A stretch of DNA of 11,786 nucleotides from Gammaproteobacteria bacterium (GTDB taxonomy: Bacteria > Pseudomonadota > Gammaproteobacteria > J113), in NCBI GenBank assembly GCA_003694425.1, contig RFJX01000111.1, positions 1-11,786 of the forward strand, written 5' to 3'. A model generated the notes under the pieces. The model did no database searches, was not told the DNA's origin, and worked only from the letters and a program-made list of their open reading frames with translations. A program made the translations under genes and the position numbers. Below, one piece after another: positions 1-6,907 of this stretch (position 1 is its first letter; each line of letters starts with the position of its first letter).

Positions 1-49
1 CCGACAGCCGACAGCCGACAGCCGACAGCCGACAGCCGACAGCCGACAG
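1..49. repeat. Tandem heptanucleotide repeat, 7 perfect copies of CCGACAG
   Basis: Seven identical head-to-tail copies of CCGACAG fill bases 1-49 with no mismatch, and the partial unit CC follows. The array touches the left edge, so its true length is unknown. It ends four bases before the -35 hexamer of the nrtR promoter, in the zone where UP elements or upstream activators would bind. Perfect short arrays like this can gain or lose copies by polymerase slippage. Whether copy number affects the promoter is inference. A 7-base unit inside a gene would shift the frame, and I cannot see whether a gene to the left runs into it. Confidence 0.95.
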
Positions 50-53
50 CCCC

Positions 54-82
54 TTGACATCGTGTACCTGTGACACCATTAT
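54..82 (+). promoter_or_regulatory. Sigma70-type promoter of nrtR-nadA
   Basis: A consensus -35 hexamer TTGACA lies at 54-59. After a 17-base spacer comes CATTAT at 77-82, which matches four of six positions of the -10 consensus, including the key A2 and final T. Transcription would start near 88-90 and leave a leader of about 24 bases before the ATG at 113. The -10 box lies between the two arms of a palindrome, so a bound repressor would block RNA polymerase directly. Confidence 0.7.
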
Positions 83-92
83 TAGTGTCACA
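69..92. promoter_or_regulatory. Palindromic operator candidate, TGTGACAC-N8-GTGTCACA
   Basis: TGTGACAC at 69-76 is exactly mirrored by GTGTCACA at 85-92, with an 8-base AT-rich spacer in which two further base pairs match. The site covers the -10 region of the promoter and lies just upstream of an NrtR-type regulator that is followed by nadA. NrtR regulators are known to bind palindromes in front of NAD metabolism genes, including their own. That this particular palindrome is the NrtR box is inferred from position and symmetry, since I cannot compare it with a motif database. Confidence 0.65.
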
Positions 93-112
93 TTTACACC
101 ATCTGTAACGCG

Positions 113-832
113 ATGCCCTATGTCTACGAATATCCCCACCCGGCGGTGACCACCGACGTGGTGGTCTTCACCATCCGCGAGCACCGGCTGGAAGTGCTCC
201 TGGTGGAGCGCGCCAGCGACCCCTTCAAGGGGTGCTGGGCCCTGCCGGGCGGATTCATCGGGATCGACGAGGACCTGATCGATGCCGCCCGTCGCGAGCT
301 GGAGGAGGAGACGGCTCTCTCCGGTCTCTACCTGGAGCAGCTCTACACCTTCGGCAAACCGGACCGTGACCCCCGGGAACGGGTCATCTCGGTCGCCTGG
401 TACGCACTGGTGCCGCTGGACCGCCTGCCCGAGCCCCGTGCCGCCTCCGATGCCGCCGCCGTTTCCTGGTTCCCGATCGACTCCCTGCCGCCGCTCGCCT
501 TCGACCATGACCAGATCCTCTCCATGGCCCATGAGCGGCTGGCGGCCAAGCTCGAATACTCCACCATCGCCCTGCAGTTCATGCCGGAGAAATTCACCCT
601 GAGCCAGCTGCAGCAGGTGTACGAGACCATCCTCGGCGAGTCGCTGGACAAGCGCAATTTCCGCAAGCGGGTCCTCTCCCTGGGCTGTCTCGAGGAGACC
701 GGCGAGCTGCTGCGCGAAGGCAAGCACCGGCCGGCCCGCCTGTATCGGGTCCGTGCGCCGGGCAGGGTCGAGTTCATCCGGCGCAACCATGCCCGTGGGG
801 CCATCGCGCAGAACACAGGTAGCGAATCATGA
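113..832 (+). CDS. nrtR: NrtR-type regulator: Nudix domain plus C-terminal winged helix
   Basis: The 239-residue protein begins with a Nudix hydrolase-like domain (about residues 10-140) and ends with a winged-helix DNA-binding region (about 150-225). This is the two-domain layout of NrtR, a repressor of NAD synthesis or salvage genes that senses NAD-related compounds such as ADP-ribose. The opening [19 protein letters not shown] is typical of the family. The Nudix box at residues 47-69 keeps its Glu cluster, RELEEE at 61-66, but has Ala where the late Gly normally sits, so some catalysis may remain. The ATG at 113 has no clear Shine-Dalgarno sequence. The gene overlaps nadA by four bases (ATGA), so the two are surely cotranscribed. 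A plain ADP-ribose pyrophosphatase is the alternative; the extra wing domain and the nadA neighbour favour the regulator. Confidence 0.85.
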   Translation: MPYVYEYPHPAVTTDVVVFTIREHRLEVLLVERASDPFKGCWALPGGFIGIDEDLIDAARRELEEETALSGLYLEQLYTFGKPDRDPRERVISVAWYALVPLDRLPEPRAASDAAAVSWFPIDSLPPLAFDHDQILSMAHERLAAKLEYSTIALQFMPEKFTLSQLQQVYETILGESLDKRNFRKRVLSLGCLEETGELLREGKHRPARLYRVRAPGRVEFIRRNHARGAIAQNTGSES

Positions 833-1914
833 ACGAAGTGTGCGAACAGAGGACGAATCCGGCGCTGGAGCGCAGCCATCCCTTCGAGGTCCCGGAGGTG
901 GTGCCGGAGGTTCTGGAGGAGGCCGAGCGCGAGGAGCTGCGGGCGCGGATCAGGGAGCTGCTGGCCCGGCAGAAGGCGGTACTGGTGGCCCACTACTACA
1001 CCGATCCGGAGCTCCAGCGACTGGCCGACGAGACCGGCGGCCACGTCTCCGATTCACTGGACATGGCCCGCTTCGGACACGAGCACGAGGCGCAGACCCT
1101 GGTGGTATGCGGGGTGCGCTTCATGGGCGAGACGGCCAAGATCCTCAATCCCGAGAAGCGGGTACTGATGCCGGACCTGGCGGCCGAGTGTTCGCTCGAT
1201 CTGGGCTGCCCGGCCGACGAGTTCAGCGCCTTCTGCGACCAGCACCCCGACCGGACGGTGGTGGTCTATGCCAACACCAGCGCCGAGGTGAAGGCGCGCG
1301 CCGACTGGGTAGCCACCTCCGGGATCGCCCTGGAGCTGGTCCGTCACCTGCACGAGCAGGGCGAGAAGATCCTCTGGGCGCCGGACAAGCACCTCGGCTC
1401 CTGGGTCCGCGACCAGACCGGCGCCGACGTCCTGCTCTGGGACGGGGCCTGTGTGGTCCACGAGGCCTTCAGGGGCGACGAGCTGGAGAAGCTGCGGCGC
1501 AAGTATCCGGACGCCAGGGTGCTGGTCCATCCCGAATCTCCCGCCGCGGTCGTGGCCCAGGCCGACTACGTCGGCTCCACCACCGGCCTCATCAGGGCGG
1601 TGCAGGAGATGGATGCACGCCGCTTCATCGTCGCCACCGATGCCGGCATCTTCCACAAGATGCGCGAGGCGGCACCGGACAAGATCCTGATGGAGGCCCC
1701 CACGGCCGGGAAGGGCGCCACCTGCGTGAGCTGCGCCCACTGTCCGTGGATGGCGATGAACGGCCTGCGCAAGCTGGCCGCCTGCCTGGAGACCGGTTTC
1801 GGCGAAGTGACCCTGGACCCGGAGCTGGGCCGGCGCGCCTACCGTTCGATCAGGCGCCTGCTGGATTTCGCCGCCAGCCGGCGCCAGGTGGTCTACGGCA
1901 ACAACGACGCCTGA
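829..1914 (+). CDS. nadA: Quinolinate synthase NadA
   Basis: NadA is a cytoplasmic [4Fe-4S] enzyme. It condenses iminoaspartate (made by NadB) with dihydroxyacetone phosphate to give quinolinate, the precursor of NAD. The 361-residue protein has the expected marks: [13 protein letters not shown] (51-63), the three cluster cysteines Cys121 (in [10 protein letters not shown]), Cys208 (in WDGACVVHE) and Cys305, the phosphate-binding GSTTGL (249-254), and the C-terminal CxxCxxC of [13 protein letters not shown] (299-311). The start codon overlaps the nrtR stop, which implies translational coupling and NrtR control. nadB and nadC are not in the window, so the rest of the pathway is encoded elsewhere. 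The first 30 or so residues form a charged extension before the conserved core. Confidence 0.97.
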   Translation: MNEVCEQRTNPALERSHPFEVPEVVPEVLEEAEREELRARIRELLARQKAVLVAHYYTDPELQRLADETGGHVSDSLDMARFGHEHEAQTLVVCGVRFMGETAKILNPEKRVLMPDLAAECSLDLGCPADEFSAFCDQHPDRTVVVYANTSAEVKARADWVATSGIALELVRHLHEQGEKILWAPDKHLGSWVRDQTGADVLLWDGACVVHEAFRGDELEKLRRKYPDARVLVHPESPAAVVAQADYVGSTTGLIRAVQEMDARRFIVATDAGIFHKMREAAPDKILMEAPTAGKGATCVSCAHCPWMAMNGLRKLAACLETGFGEVTLDPELGRRAYRSIRRLLDFAASRRQVVYGNNDA

Positions 1915-1927
1915 GCCGATGTCCACG

Positions 1928-1954
1928 GGGCACTTCGGGGATGTCGAAGCGCCC
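1928..1954 (+). other. Stem-loop in the nadA-hydrolase gap
   Basis: GGGCACTTCG at 1928-1937 pairs with CGAAGCGCCC at 1945-1954, a ten-position stem with one A:C mismatch and a 7-base loop. No T-run follows, so it does not look like an intrinsic terminator. It could stabilise the nadA end of the transcript or reduce readthrough, which is inference only. Confidence 0.4.
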
Positions 1955-1974
1955 GTTGCCTGCCGGGACAGACG

Positions 1975-2607
1975 GTGAGCGCGCCTCCCCTGGTCATCTG
2001 CCTGCACGGACTCTTCTTCACCGGCCACGAGATGTTCCTGCTGCGCCGGCGGCTGGAGCGGGCCGGATACCGGACCCTGCGGTTCCACTATCCCAGCCGG
2101 CGGATGTCACCTCCGGAGGTGGCCGGGCGCCTCGCCCGGCTGGTTCAGGAACTGGGGGAGGAGAGGGTCCACTTCGTGGCCCACAGCCTCGGCGGGCTGG
2201 TGTTGCGGCACCTGTACCATGACCGTCCGCAGCTGCCACCCGGCCGGGCGGTCACCCTCGGGACCCCGCACCAGGGCTCCTGCGTGGCCCGGGAACTCGC
2301 CCGCCGCCGGCCCGGGCGCTGGCTGCTCGGAGCGAGCATCCGGCAGGGACTGCTGGGCGATCTGCCACCCTGGCCGGCCAGCCGCGAGCTTGGCATCATC
2401 GCCGGCACCCTGCCGCTGGGATTGGGGCGGCTGATTTGCGAGCTGCCGCAGCCGAACGACGGGGCCGTCAGCCTGGAGGAGACCCATCTGCCCGGCGCCA
2501 GCGGACACGTGATGGTCCGCGCCAGCCATCTGGGCCTGCTCTGGTCACCACGGTGTGCCCGGATGTGTATCGAATTCCTGCGCTTTGGCCGCTTCCTGCC
2601 GCAGTGA
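1975..2607 (+). CDS. Alpha/beta hydrolase, lipase/esterase-like, substrate unknown
   Basis: The 210-residue protein has the alpha/beta hydrolase plan. A first strand runs into an oxyanion HG motif (VICLHGLFF, residues 7-15). The nucleophile elbow AHSLGG gives Ser71, and TLGTPHQGS (94-102) resembles triacylglycerol lipases and PGAP1-like proteins. Likely acid and base are Asp162 (PNDGAVS) and His185 (ASHLGLLW). There is no signal peptide or transmembrane segment, so it should be cytoplasmic. The start is a GTG with a weak ribosome site; no ATG lies in frame upstream. The gene sits 60 bases after nadA in the same direction and the same reading frame, and 72 bases before yebC. I cannot assign a substrate, and the link to NAD metabolism may be accidental. 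Confidence 0.8.
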   Translation: MSAPPLVICLHGLFFTGHEMFLLRRRLERAGYRTLRFHYPSRRMSPPEVAGRLARLVQELGEERVHFVAHSLGGLVLRHLYHDRPQLPPGRAVTLGTPHQGSCVARELARRRPGRWLLGASIRQGLLGDLPPWPASRELGIIAGTLPLGLGRLICELPQPNDGAVSLEETHLPGASGHVMVRASHLGLLWSPRCARMCIEFLRFGRFLPQ

Positions 2608-2618
2608 GGCGGCGGAAT

Positions 2619-2639
2619 ACCGGCAGACGCATCGCCGGT
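2619..2639 (+). other. Short inverted repeat before yebC
   Basis: ACCGGC at 2619-2624 is mirrored by GCCGGT at 2634-2639 around a 9-base loop. An AT-richer stretch (2641-2663) follows but contains no real T-run. It may be a weak transcript end for the hydrolase, or the AT-rich part may hold a promoter for yebC. I cannot pick out convincing -35/-10 boxes, so neither role is established. Confidence 0.3.
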
Positions 2640-2679
2640 GTTAAACTTTCCCAATTTGGCAAACAGGTGAGTCAGAGAG

Positions 2680-3426
2680 ATGGCTGGACACAGCAAATGG
2701 GCCAATATCCGCCACAAGAAGAGCCGCCAGGACGCCAAGCGCGGCAAGATCTTCACCAAGCTGATCCGCGAGATCACCGTCGCCTCGCGGCTGGGCGGGC
2801 CGGATCCGGCCGCCAATCCGCGCCTGCGGGCAGCCATCGACGAGGCCCTCTCCAACAACATGCCCAAGGACACCATCCAGCGTGCCGTCGAACGCGGAGC
2901 CGGGGTGGGCGAGGGCGACAATCTGGAGGAGGTGCGTTACGAGGGCTACGGCCCGGGCGGCGTGGCGGTGATGGTCGACTGCATGACCGACAACCGCAAC
3001 CGTACCGTCGCGGAGGTGCGGCACGCCTTCAGCAAGTTCGGTGGCAATCTGGGCACCGACGGCTCGGTGGCCTACCAGTTCACCAAGTGCGGGGTGATCA
3101 GCTTTGCTGCCGGGGTGGATGAGGATGCCCTGATGGAGGCGGCGCTGGAGGCGGGCGCCGAGGACGTGATCACCAACGAGGATGGCAGCATCGACGTGCT
3201 GACCACACCGGAGGAGTTCGGCCGGGTCGTCGACGGCCTGAAGGCGGCCGGCTTCGAGCCGGAGAATGCGGAGGTGACGATGCGGGCGGAAAACACCACC
3301 ACGCTGGATCCCGAGCAGGCGGAGAAGATGATCCGGCTGCTCGACATGCTGGAAGACCTGGACGATGTCCAGAAGGTCTACACCAACGCCGAGATCTCCG
3401 ACGAGGTGCTGGCCGCGGTCGGCTGA
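2680..3426 (+). CDS. yebC: YebC/PmpR family factor
   Basis: This 248-residue protein is a full-length YebC family member. It opens with [14 protein letters not shown], the family signature, and contains the GPGGVAVMV and DNRNRT segments in the middle (about residues 91-108) and the conserved TLDPEQAEK region near 208. The family was first described as DNA-binding regulators (PmpR of Pseudomonas). It has more recently been linked to ribosome function and relief of stalling on proline-rich sequences. The likely ribosome site AGGTGA (2665-2670) lies nine bases before the ATG. yebC directly precedes ruvC, as is common in proteobacteria, with a 4-base gap. Confidence 0.96.
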   Translation: MAGHSKWANIRHKKSRQDAKRGKIFTKLIREITVASRLGGPDPAANPRLRAAIDEALSNNMPKDTIQRAVERGAGVGEGDNLEEVRYEGYGPGGVAVMVDCMTDNRNRTVAEVRHAFSKFGGNLGTDGSVAYQFTKCGVISFAAGVDEDALMEAALEAGAEDVITNEDGSIDVLTTPEEFGRVVDGLKAAGFEPENAEVTMRAENTTTLDPEQAEKMIRLLDMLEDLDDVQKVYTNAEISDEVLAAVG

Positions 3427-3430
3427 GCGA

Positions 3431-3970
3431 GTGAATCCGGCCGCCCCCATCCGCATCCTCGGCATCGATCCCGGTTCCCGGATCACCGGCTACGGCCTCA
3501 TCGACAGTTCGACCTCGGGCAGCCGGGAGGTGGCCTGCGGCTGCATCGAGACCGGGGCCGCGGAGATGCCGCAGCGGCTGGAGCGGATCTTCCTCGGCCT
3601 GCGGGAGGTGATCGAGCGGTACGCGCCGGAGGAGGCGGCCATAGAACAGGTCTTCATGCATCGCAATCCCGATTCCGCCCTCAAGCTCGGCCAGGCGCGG
3701 GGTGCCGCCGTGGTGGCCTGTGTCGCCTGCGGACTGACCCCGGCCGAATACAGCCCGGCCTCGATCAAGCAGGCGGTGGTCGGGCGGGGACGCGCCGACA
3801 AGACCCAGGTCCAGCACATGGTGGCGGTGCTCCTGGGACACCGCGGCGAGCTGCAGGCCGATGCCGCGGATGCCCTGGCGGTGGCCCTGTGCCACGCCCA
3901 CACCCGCGAAGGGCTGGGCCGGATCGCCGGGGCCGGCGGGCTCGCCGTGCGGCGGGGGCGGTTGCGGTGA
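3431..3970 (+). CDS. ruvC: Holliday junction endonuclease RuvC
   Basis: RuvC is the dimeric nuclease that cuts Holliday junctions after RuvAB branch migration. The 179-residue product keeps the four acidic catalytic positions: Asp13 in GIDPGSRITGYG, Glu72 in AIEQVF, and Asp144 and Asp147 in ADAADALAVALCH. The GTG at 3431 is chosen because the conserved first strand begins a few codons later. The longer in-frame reading from 3365 lies inside yebC and has no family similarity. Length matches the usual 170-180 residues. The last bases overlap the ruvA start (GTGA), so the two are translationally coupled. The C-terminus is Arg/Gly-rich after the catalytic core. Confidence 0.96.
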   Translation: MNPAAPIRILGIDPGSRITGYGLIDSSTSGSREVACGCIETGAAEMPQRLERIFLGLREVIERYAPEEAAIEQVFMHRNPDSALKLGQARGAAVVACVACGLTPAEYSPASIKQAVVGRGRADKTQVQHMVAVLLGHRGELQADAADALAVALCHAHTREGLGRIAGAGGLAVRRGRLR

Positions 3971-4563
3971 TCGGGCGGCTGCGCGGTGTCCTGCTGGAGA
4001 AGCGCCCGCCCTGGCTGCTGCTGGAGTGCGCCGGGGTCGGCTACGAGGTCGAGGCCCCGATGTCCACCTTCTATCACCTGCCCGGCACGGGCGAGGAGGT
4101 GGTGCTCCACACCCACCTGCAGGTACGCGACGACGCCCACCTGCTCTACGGCTTCGCCAGTGAGGCGGAACGTGGCCTGTTCCGCGACCTGCTGAAGGTG
4201 AGTGGCGTCGGGGCCAAGATGGCGCTCGCGGTGCTCTCGGGCATGACCGCTGACGAGTTCGCGCTGTGCATCCAGGAGGGCGACGTGGCCCGCCTCACCA
4301 GCCTGCCGGGGATCGGGAAGAAGACTGCCGAGCGGCTGATCGTGGAGATGCGCGACCGCCTCGGTGAGGTCCCGGGTGCAGGCGCAACCCTGGCGGGCGG
4401 CGCCGACGGCCCCGCCCCGGATCCGGTGGCCGACGCCGTCAGCGCGCTGATCGCCCTGGGCTACAAGCCACAGGAGGCGAGCCGCCAGGTCCGCGCCCTG
4501 GACACCGATGGCCTGGACAGCGAGACCATCATCCGCCTGGCCCTTAAGGCGATGGTCCGATGA
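3967..4563 (+). CDS. ruvA: Holliday junction branch migration protein RuvA
   Basis: RuvA tetramers hold the Holliday junction open and load RuvB. The 198-residue protein starts MIGRLRGVLLEK, the classic N-terminus of the OB-fold domain (1-62). Two helix-hairpin-helix motifs follow, LLKVSGVGAKMALAVL (75-90) and LTSLPGIGKKTAERL (110-124). An Ala/Gly/Pro linker (135-153) leads to the small RuvB-binding domain (155-198), with LIALGYKPQEA. The start is GTG at 3967, overlapping the ruvC stop by four bases; upstream extension would run into ruvC. Downstream, the usual tight junction with ruvB is broken by an inserted repeat element. Confidence 0.96.
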   Translation: MIGRLRGVLLEKRPPWLLLECAGVGYEVEAPMSTFYHLPGTGEEVVLHTHLQVRDDAHLLYGFASEAERGLFRDLLKVSGVGAKMALAVLSGMTADEFALCIQEGDVARLTSLPGIGKKTAERLIVEMRDRLGEVPGAGATLAGGADGPAPDPVADAVSALIALGYKPQEASRQVRALDTDGLDSETIIRLALKAMVR

Positions 4564-4575
4564 TGGCGTTGTACT

Positions 4576-4742
4576 CACCACGGAGACACGGAGCGCACGG
4601 AGTGACAAGAAATTTCAGGACGCTCACCGAAGAGGTCGTGTTCAACCTGGCCGCGACCCCTGTCTCGGCCCTGAGCGAGCCATCCATGGAGATTCACGGA
4701 ACCACTGATTTTCTTCCCCGTGATCTCCGTGCCTCCGTGGTG
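4576..4742. repeat. MITE-like element with 18 bp terminal inverted repeats
   Basis: The left end (4576-4593, CACCACGGAGACACGGAG) and right end (4725-4742, CTCCGTGCCTCCGTGGTG) are inverted copies differing at one of 18 positions. A looser match continues inward for about 20 bases to a TCAG on each side. An inner hairpin at 4649-4670 (GGCCGCGA / TCTCGGCC, one mismatch) sits near the middle. The element has no transposase and fills most of the 196-base ruvA-ruvB gap. The ACCACGGAG(A/G)CACGGAG motif resembles dispersed intergenic repeats I have met in other environmental proteobacteria; that recollection is unverified here. I see no target-site duplication. The short readings through it are spurious. 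Confidence 0.75.
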
Positions 4743-4759
4743 CAATAGGACGACTCCCC

Positions 4760-5812
4760 ATGAAGCCGATGGAACCGAATCCGATCATCAATCCCGGGGC
4801 AGGTGAAGAGGATGCGGCGATCGAGAACGCCATCCGTCCCCGGCGGCTGGAGGAGTACATCGGCCAGCGGGCGGTGCGCGAGCAGCTCGGGATCTTCATC
4901 GACGCGGCCCGCGGAAGGGGGGAGGCCCTGGACCATGTCCTCATCTTCGGGCCGCCCGGACTGGGCAAGACCACCCTGGCGCACATCATCGCCAACGAGA
5001 TGCAGGTGAACCTGCGCCAGACCTCCGGGCCGGTGCTGGAGCGTCCCGGCGACCTGGCGGCGCTGCTGACCAACCTGGAGCCCGGCGACGTGCTCTTCAT
5101 CGACGAGATCCACCGCCTCTCGCCGGTGGTGGAAGAGGTCCTCTATCCGGCGATGGAGGACTACCAGCTGGACATCATGATCGGTGAGGGCCCGGCGGCC
5201 CGCTCGATCAAGCTGGACCTGCCCCGGTTCACCCTGGTCGGCGCCACCACCCGCGCCGGCCTGCTCACCTCACCCCTGCGGGACCGCTTCGGGATCGTCC
5301 AGCGCCTGGAGTTCTACGACCCCGAGGAGCTGGCCACCATCGTCACCCGTTCGGCCGGGATCCTGGAGGTGCCGGTGGACCCCGAGGGGGCCCGGGAGCT
5401 GGCCCGGCGCGCCCGCGGCACGCCCCGGATCGCCAACCGGCTGTTGCGGCGGGTGCGGGACTACGCCCAGGTGCGGGCGCAGGGACGGGTCACCGCCGCG
5501 GTGGCGGCGGCGGCCCTGGACATGCTGGACGTGGACGCCAACGGTTTCGACATGATGGACCGCAAGCTGTTGCTGACCATCATCGAGAAATTCGACGGCG
5601 GGCCGGTCGGGGTGGACAATCTGGCCGCCGCCATCGGCGAGGAGCGGGACACCATCGAGGATGTGCTCGAGCCCTTCCTGATCCAGCAGGGGTTCCTGCA
5701 GCGCACGCCCCGCGGACGGGTGGCGACCGCAACCGCCTGGCGCCACTTCGGCCTCAGGGCGCCGCAGGCCTCGCCCCAGCCCCCCCTGTTCGGTGAAGGA
5801 GAGGGGGATTGA
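4760..5812 (+). CDS. ruvB: Holliday junction branch migration ATPase RuvB
   Basis: RuvB is the AAA+ hexameric motor that pumps DNA through the RuvA-bound junction. The 350-residue protein shows Walker [10 protein letters not shown] (64-72), Walker [10 protein letters not shown] (112-120), sensor 1 [12 protein letters not shown] (159-170), the arginine finger in SPLRDRFG (Arg174), sensor 2 [11 protein letters not shown] (221-231) and the winged-helix DNA-binding end [10 protein letters not shown] (311-320). The ATG at 4760 has AGGA at 4747-4750, nine bases upstream; the ATG at 4769 is an alternative. After the conserved HFG (329-331) the protein carries a Pro/Gly-rich tail longer than in E. 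coli, encoded by a low-complexity hairpin that also holds the ybgC ribosome site. Confidence 0.97.
   Translation: MKPMEPNPIINPGAGEEDAAIENAIRPRRLEEYIGQRAVREQLGIFIDAARGRGEALDHVLIFGPPGLGKTTLAHIIANEMQVNLRQTSGPVLERPGDLAALLTNLEPGDVLFIDEIHRLSPVVEEVLYPAMEDYQLDIMIGEGPAARSIKLDLPRFTLVGATTRAGLLTSPLRDRFGIVQRLEFYDPEELATIVTRSAGILEVPVDPEGARELARRARGTPRIANRLLRRVRDYAQVRAQGRVTAAVAAAALDMLDVDANGFDMMDRKLLLTIIEKFDGGPVGVDNLAAAIGEERDTIEDVLEPFLIQQGFLQRTPRGRVATATAWRHFGLRAPQASPQPPLFGEGEGD
5781..5807 (+). promoter_or_regulatory. GC-rich hairpin carrying the ybgC ribosome site
   Basis: A C-run at 5781-5786 faces a G-run at 5803-5807, and TTC (5789-5791) faces GAA (5795-5797) closer to the loop, so the segment can fold back with an internal bulge. 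The strong Shine-Dalgarno AAGGAG at 5796-5801, seven bases before the ybgC TTG, lies in the downstream arm. The same bases encode the RuvB tail. Folding could limit ybgC translation until ribosomes finishing ruvB open the structure. Confidence 0.45.
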
Positions 5813-6228
5813 ACCCACCGGTGGAATTCGTCTGGCCCGTCCGGGTCTACTACGAGGACACCGACGCCGGCGGCGTGGTCTATCATGCCTCCTACCTGCG
5901 CTTTCTGGAGCGGTCACGTACCGAGTGGCTGCGGAGCCTCGGTTTCGAACAGGACCGGCTCGCGGTCGAGGAGGGGGTGCTGTTCGCGGTGCGCCGGCTG
6001 GAGATCGACTATCTGGTCCCGGCCCGTTTCAACGAGCGGCTGGCGGTAACCGCCTCCATAGCGCGCCTCGGCCGGGCCAGTCTGGAATTCGACCAGCGCA
6101 TCCGGCGCCGGGACGATGGCACCGAGCTGTGCCGGGCGCGGGTATCGGTGGTCTGTGTCGGGAGCGGGGATTTCCGGCCCCGTGCCATACCCCAAGCGAT
6201 ACGTAGGGAGCTGGACGATGTCCCCTGA
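5809..6228 (+). CDS. ybgC: YbgC, Tol-Pal-linked acyl-CoA thioesterase
   Basis: YbgC is a small hotdog-fold thioesterase that hydrolyses acyl-CoA or acyl-ACP and is almost always the first gene of tol-pal operons. The 139-residue protein carries the family motif [20 protein letters not shown], with the catalytic Asp18 and conserved His26, followed by [11 protein letters not shown]. The TTG at 5809 is preferred because AAGGAG (5796-5801) is seven bases upstream. The GTG at 5821 would place that site too far away. TTG overlaps the ruvB stop (TTGA), and the gene's end overlaps tolQ by 11 bases, which makes a coupled ruvB-ybgC-tolQ series. Confidence 0.95.
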   Translation: MNPPVEFVWPVRVYYEDTDAGGVVYHASYLRFLERSRTEWLRSLGFEQDRLAVEEGVLFAVRRLEIDYLVPARFNERLAVTASIARLGRASLEFDQRIRRRDDGTELCRARVSVVCVGSGDFRPRAIPQAIRRELDDVP

Positions 6229-6907
6229 ACTTTCAATCATGTCTCTCGTGACCCACGCCAGCCTGGTGGTAAAGGCCATCATGCTCGTCCTGCTGGCCGC
6301 ATCGGTCTATTCGTGGGTGGTGATCTTCAGGAAACGGAGCCTGCTGAGACGGGCGCGCGAGGCGGCGGAGGAGTTCGAGGACCGCTTCTGGTCATCCCAG
6401 GACCTGACCCAGTTCTATGCCCGCCTCAACAAGCAGCGGGGCGAACACAGCGGCATGGAGCGGATCTTCGAGGCCGGCTTCCGGGAGTTCGTGCGCCTGC
6501 GCAAGCAGAGCGGGATCGAACCGATGGCCGTGGTGGAGGGGGCCCAGCGGGCCATGCGCGTGGTGCTGAGCCGGGAGATGGACGACCTGGAGCACGGACT
6601 GCCGCTGCTGGCCACGGTCGGCTCCACCAGCCCCTACATCGGCCTGTTCGGCACCGTCTGGGGCATCATGAACTCCTTCCAGGCCCTGGGCAATGTCCAT
6701 CAGGCCACCCTGGCGATGGTGGCCCCCGGGATATCCGAGGCCCTTGTCGCCACCGCCATGGGCCTGTTCGCCGCCATTCCGGCGGTGATCGGCTACAACC
6801 ACTTCAGCAGTGACACCGATCGACTGTACAACCGGTACGAGGCCTTCCTCGAGGAATTCTCCTCGATCCTCCACCGGCAGGTCCACGTCAGCGTGCCGAG
6901 CCGATGA
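6218..6907 (+). CDS. tolQ: TolQ, inner-membrane motor protein of Tol-Pal
   Basis: TolQ is the MotA/ExbB-type channel protein which, with TolR, converts the proton gradient into movement of TolA. The 229-residue product has three membrane segments (about 16-36, 130-156 and 166-195) and a large cytoplasmic loop between the first two. The conserved TVGSTSPYIGLFGTVWGIMNSF stretch begins at 133 and GISEALVATAMGLFAAIPAV lies at 171-190. The ATG at 6218 is supported by AGGGAG (6205-6210) seven bases upstream. The longer reading inside ybgC is not needed, and ATG 6239 would drop conserved N-terminal residues. It overlaps ybgC by 11 bases and tolR by four. Confidence 0.96.
   Translation: MSPELSIMSLVTHASLVVKAIMLVLLAASVYSWVVIFRKRSLLRRAREAAEEFEDRFWSSQDLTQFYARLNKQRGEHSGMERIFEAGFREFVRLRKQSGIEPMAVVEGAQRAMRVVLSREMDDLEHGLPLLATVGSTSPYIGLFGTVWGIMNSFQALGNVHQATLAMVAPGISEALVATAMGLFAAIPAVIGYNHFSSDTDRLYNRYEAFLEEFSSILHRQVHVSVPSR

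Noticed and set aside
1..49. CRISPR array or integrase attachment repeats
   Set aside because: Seven-base units without spacers are a simple tandem repeat.
1..1914. Phase-variable NadA adhesin as in Neisseria
   Set aside because: The gene shares only the symbol. This nadA is quinolinate synthase, with iron-sulfur cysteines and no adhesin or autotransporter features.
1928..1954. Intrinsic terminator after nadA
   Set aside because: The stem is good but no T-run follows, so it is kept only as a stem-loop.
753..2222. Long + strand frame of 489 codons over nadA
   Set aside because: It is a GC-rich shadow of nadA, made of Gly/Arg/Pro/Ala without domains, while nadA in another frame has all its cluster cysteines.
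4560..4748. Short reading frame between ruvA and ruvB (62 codons), and the minus-strand frames across it
   Set aside because: They are translations of the inverted-repeat element. The Arg-His-Gly-rich peptides come from the CACGGAG repeats, and there is no ribosome site or family resemblance.
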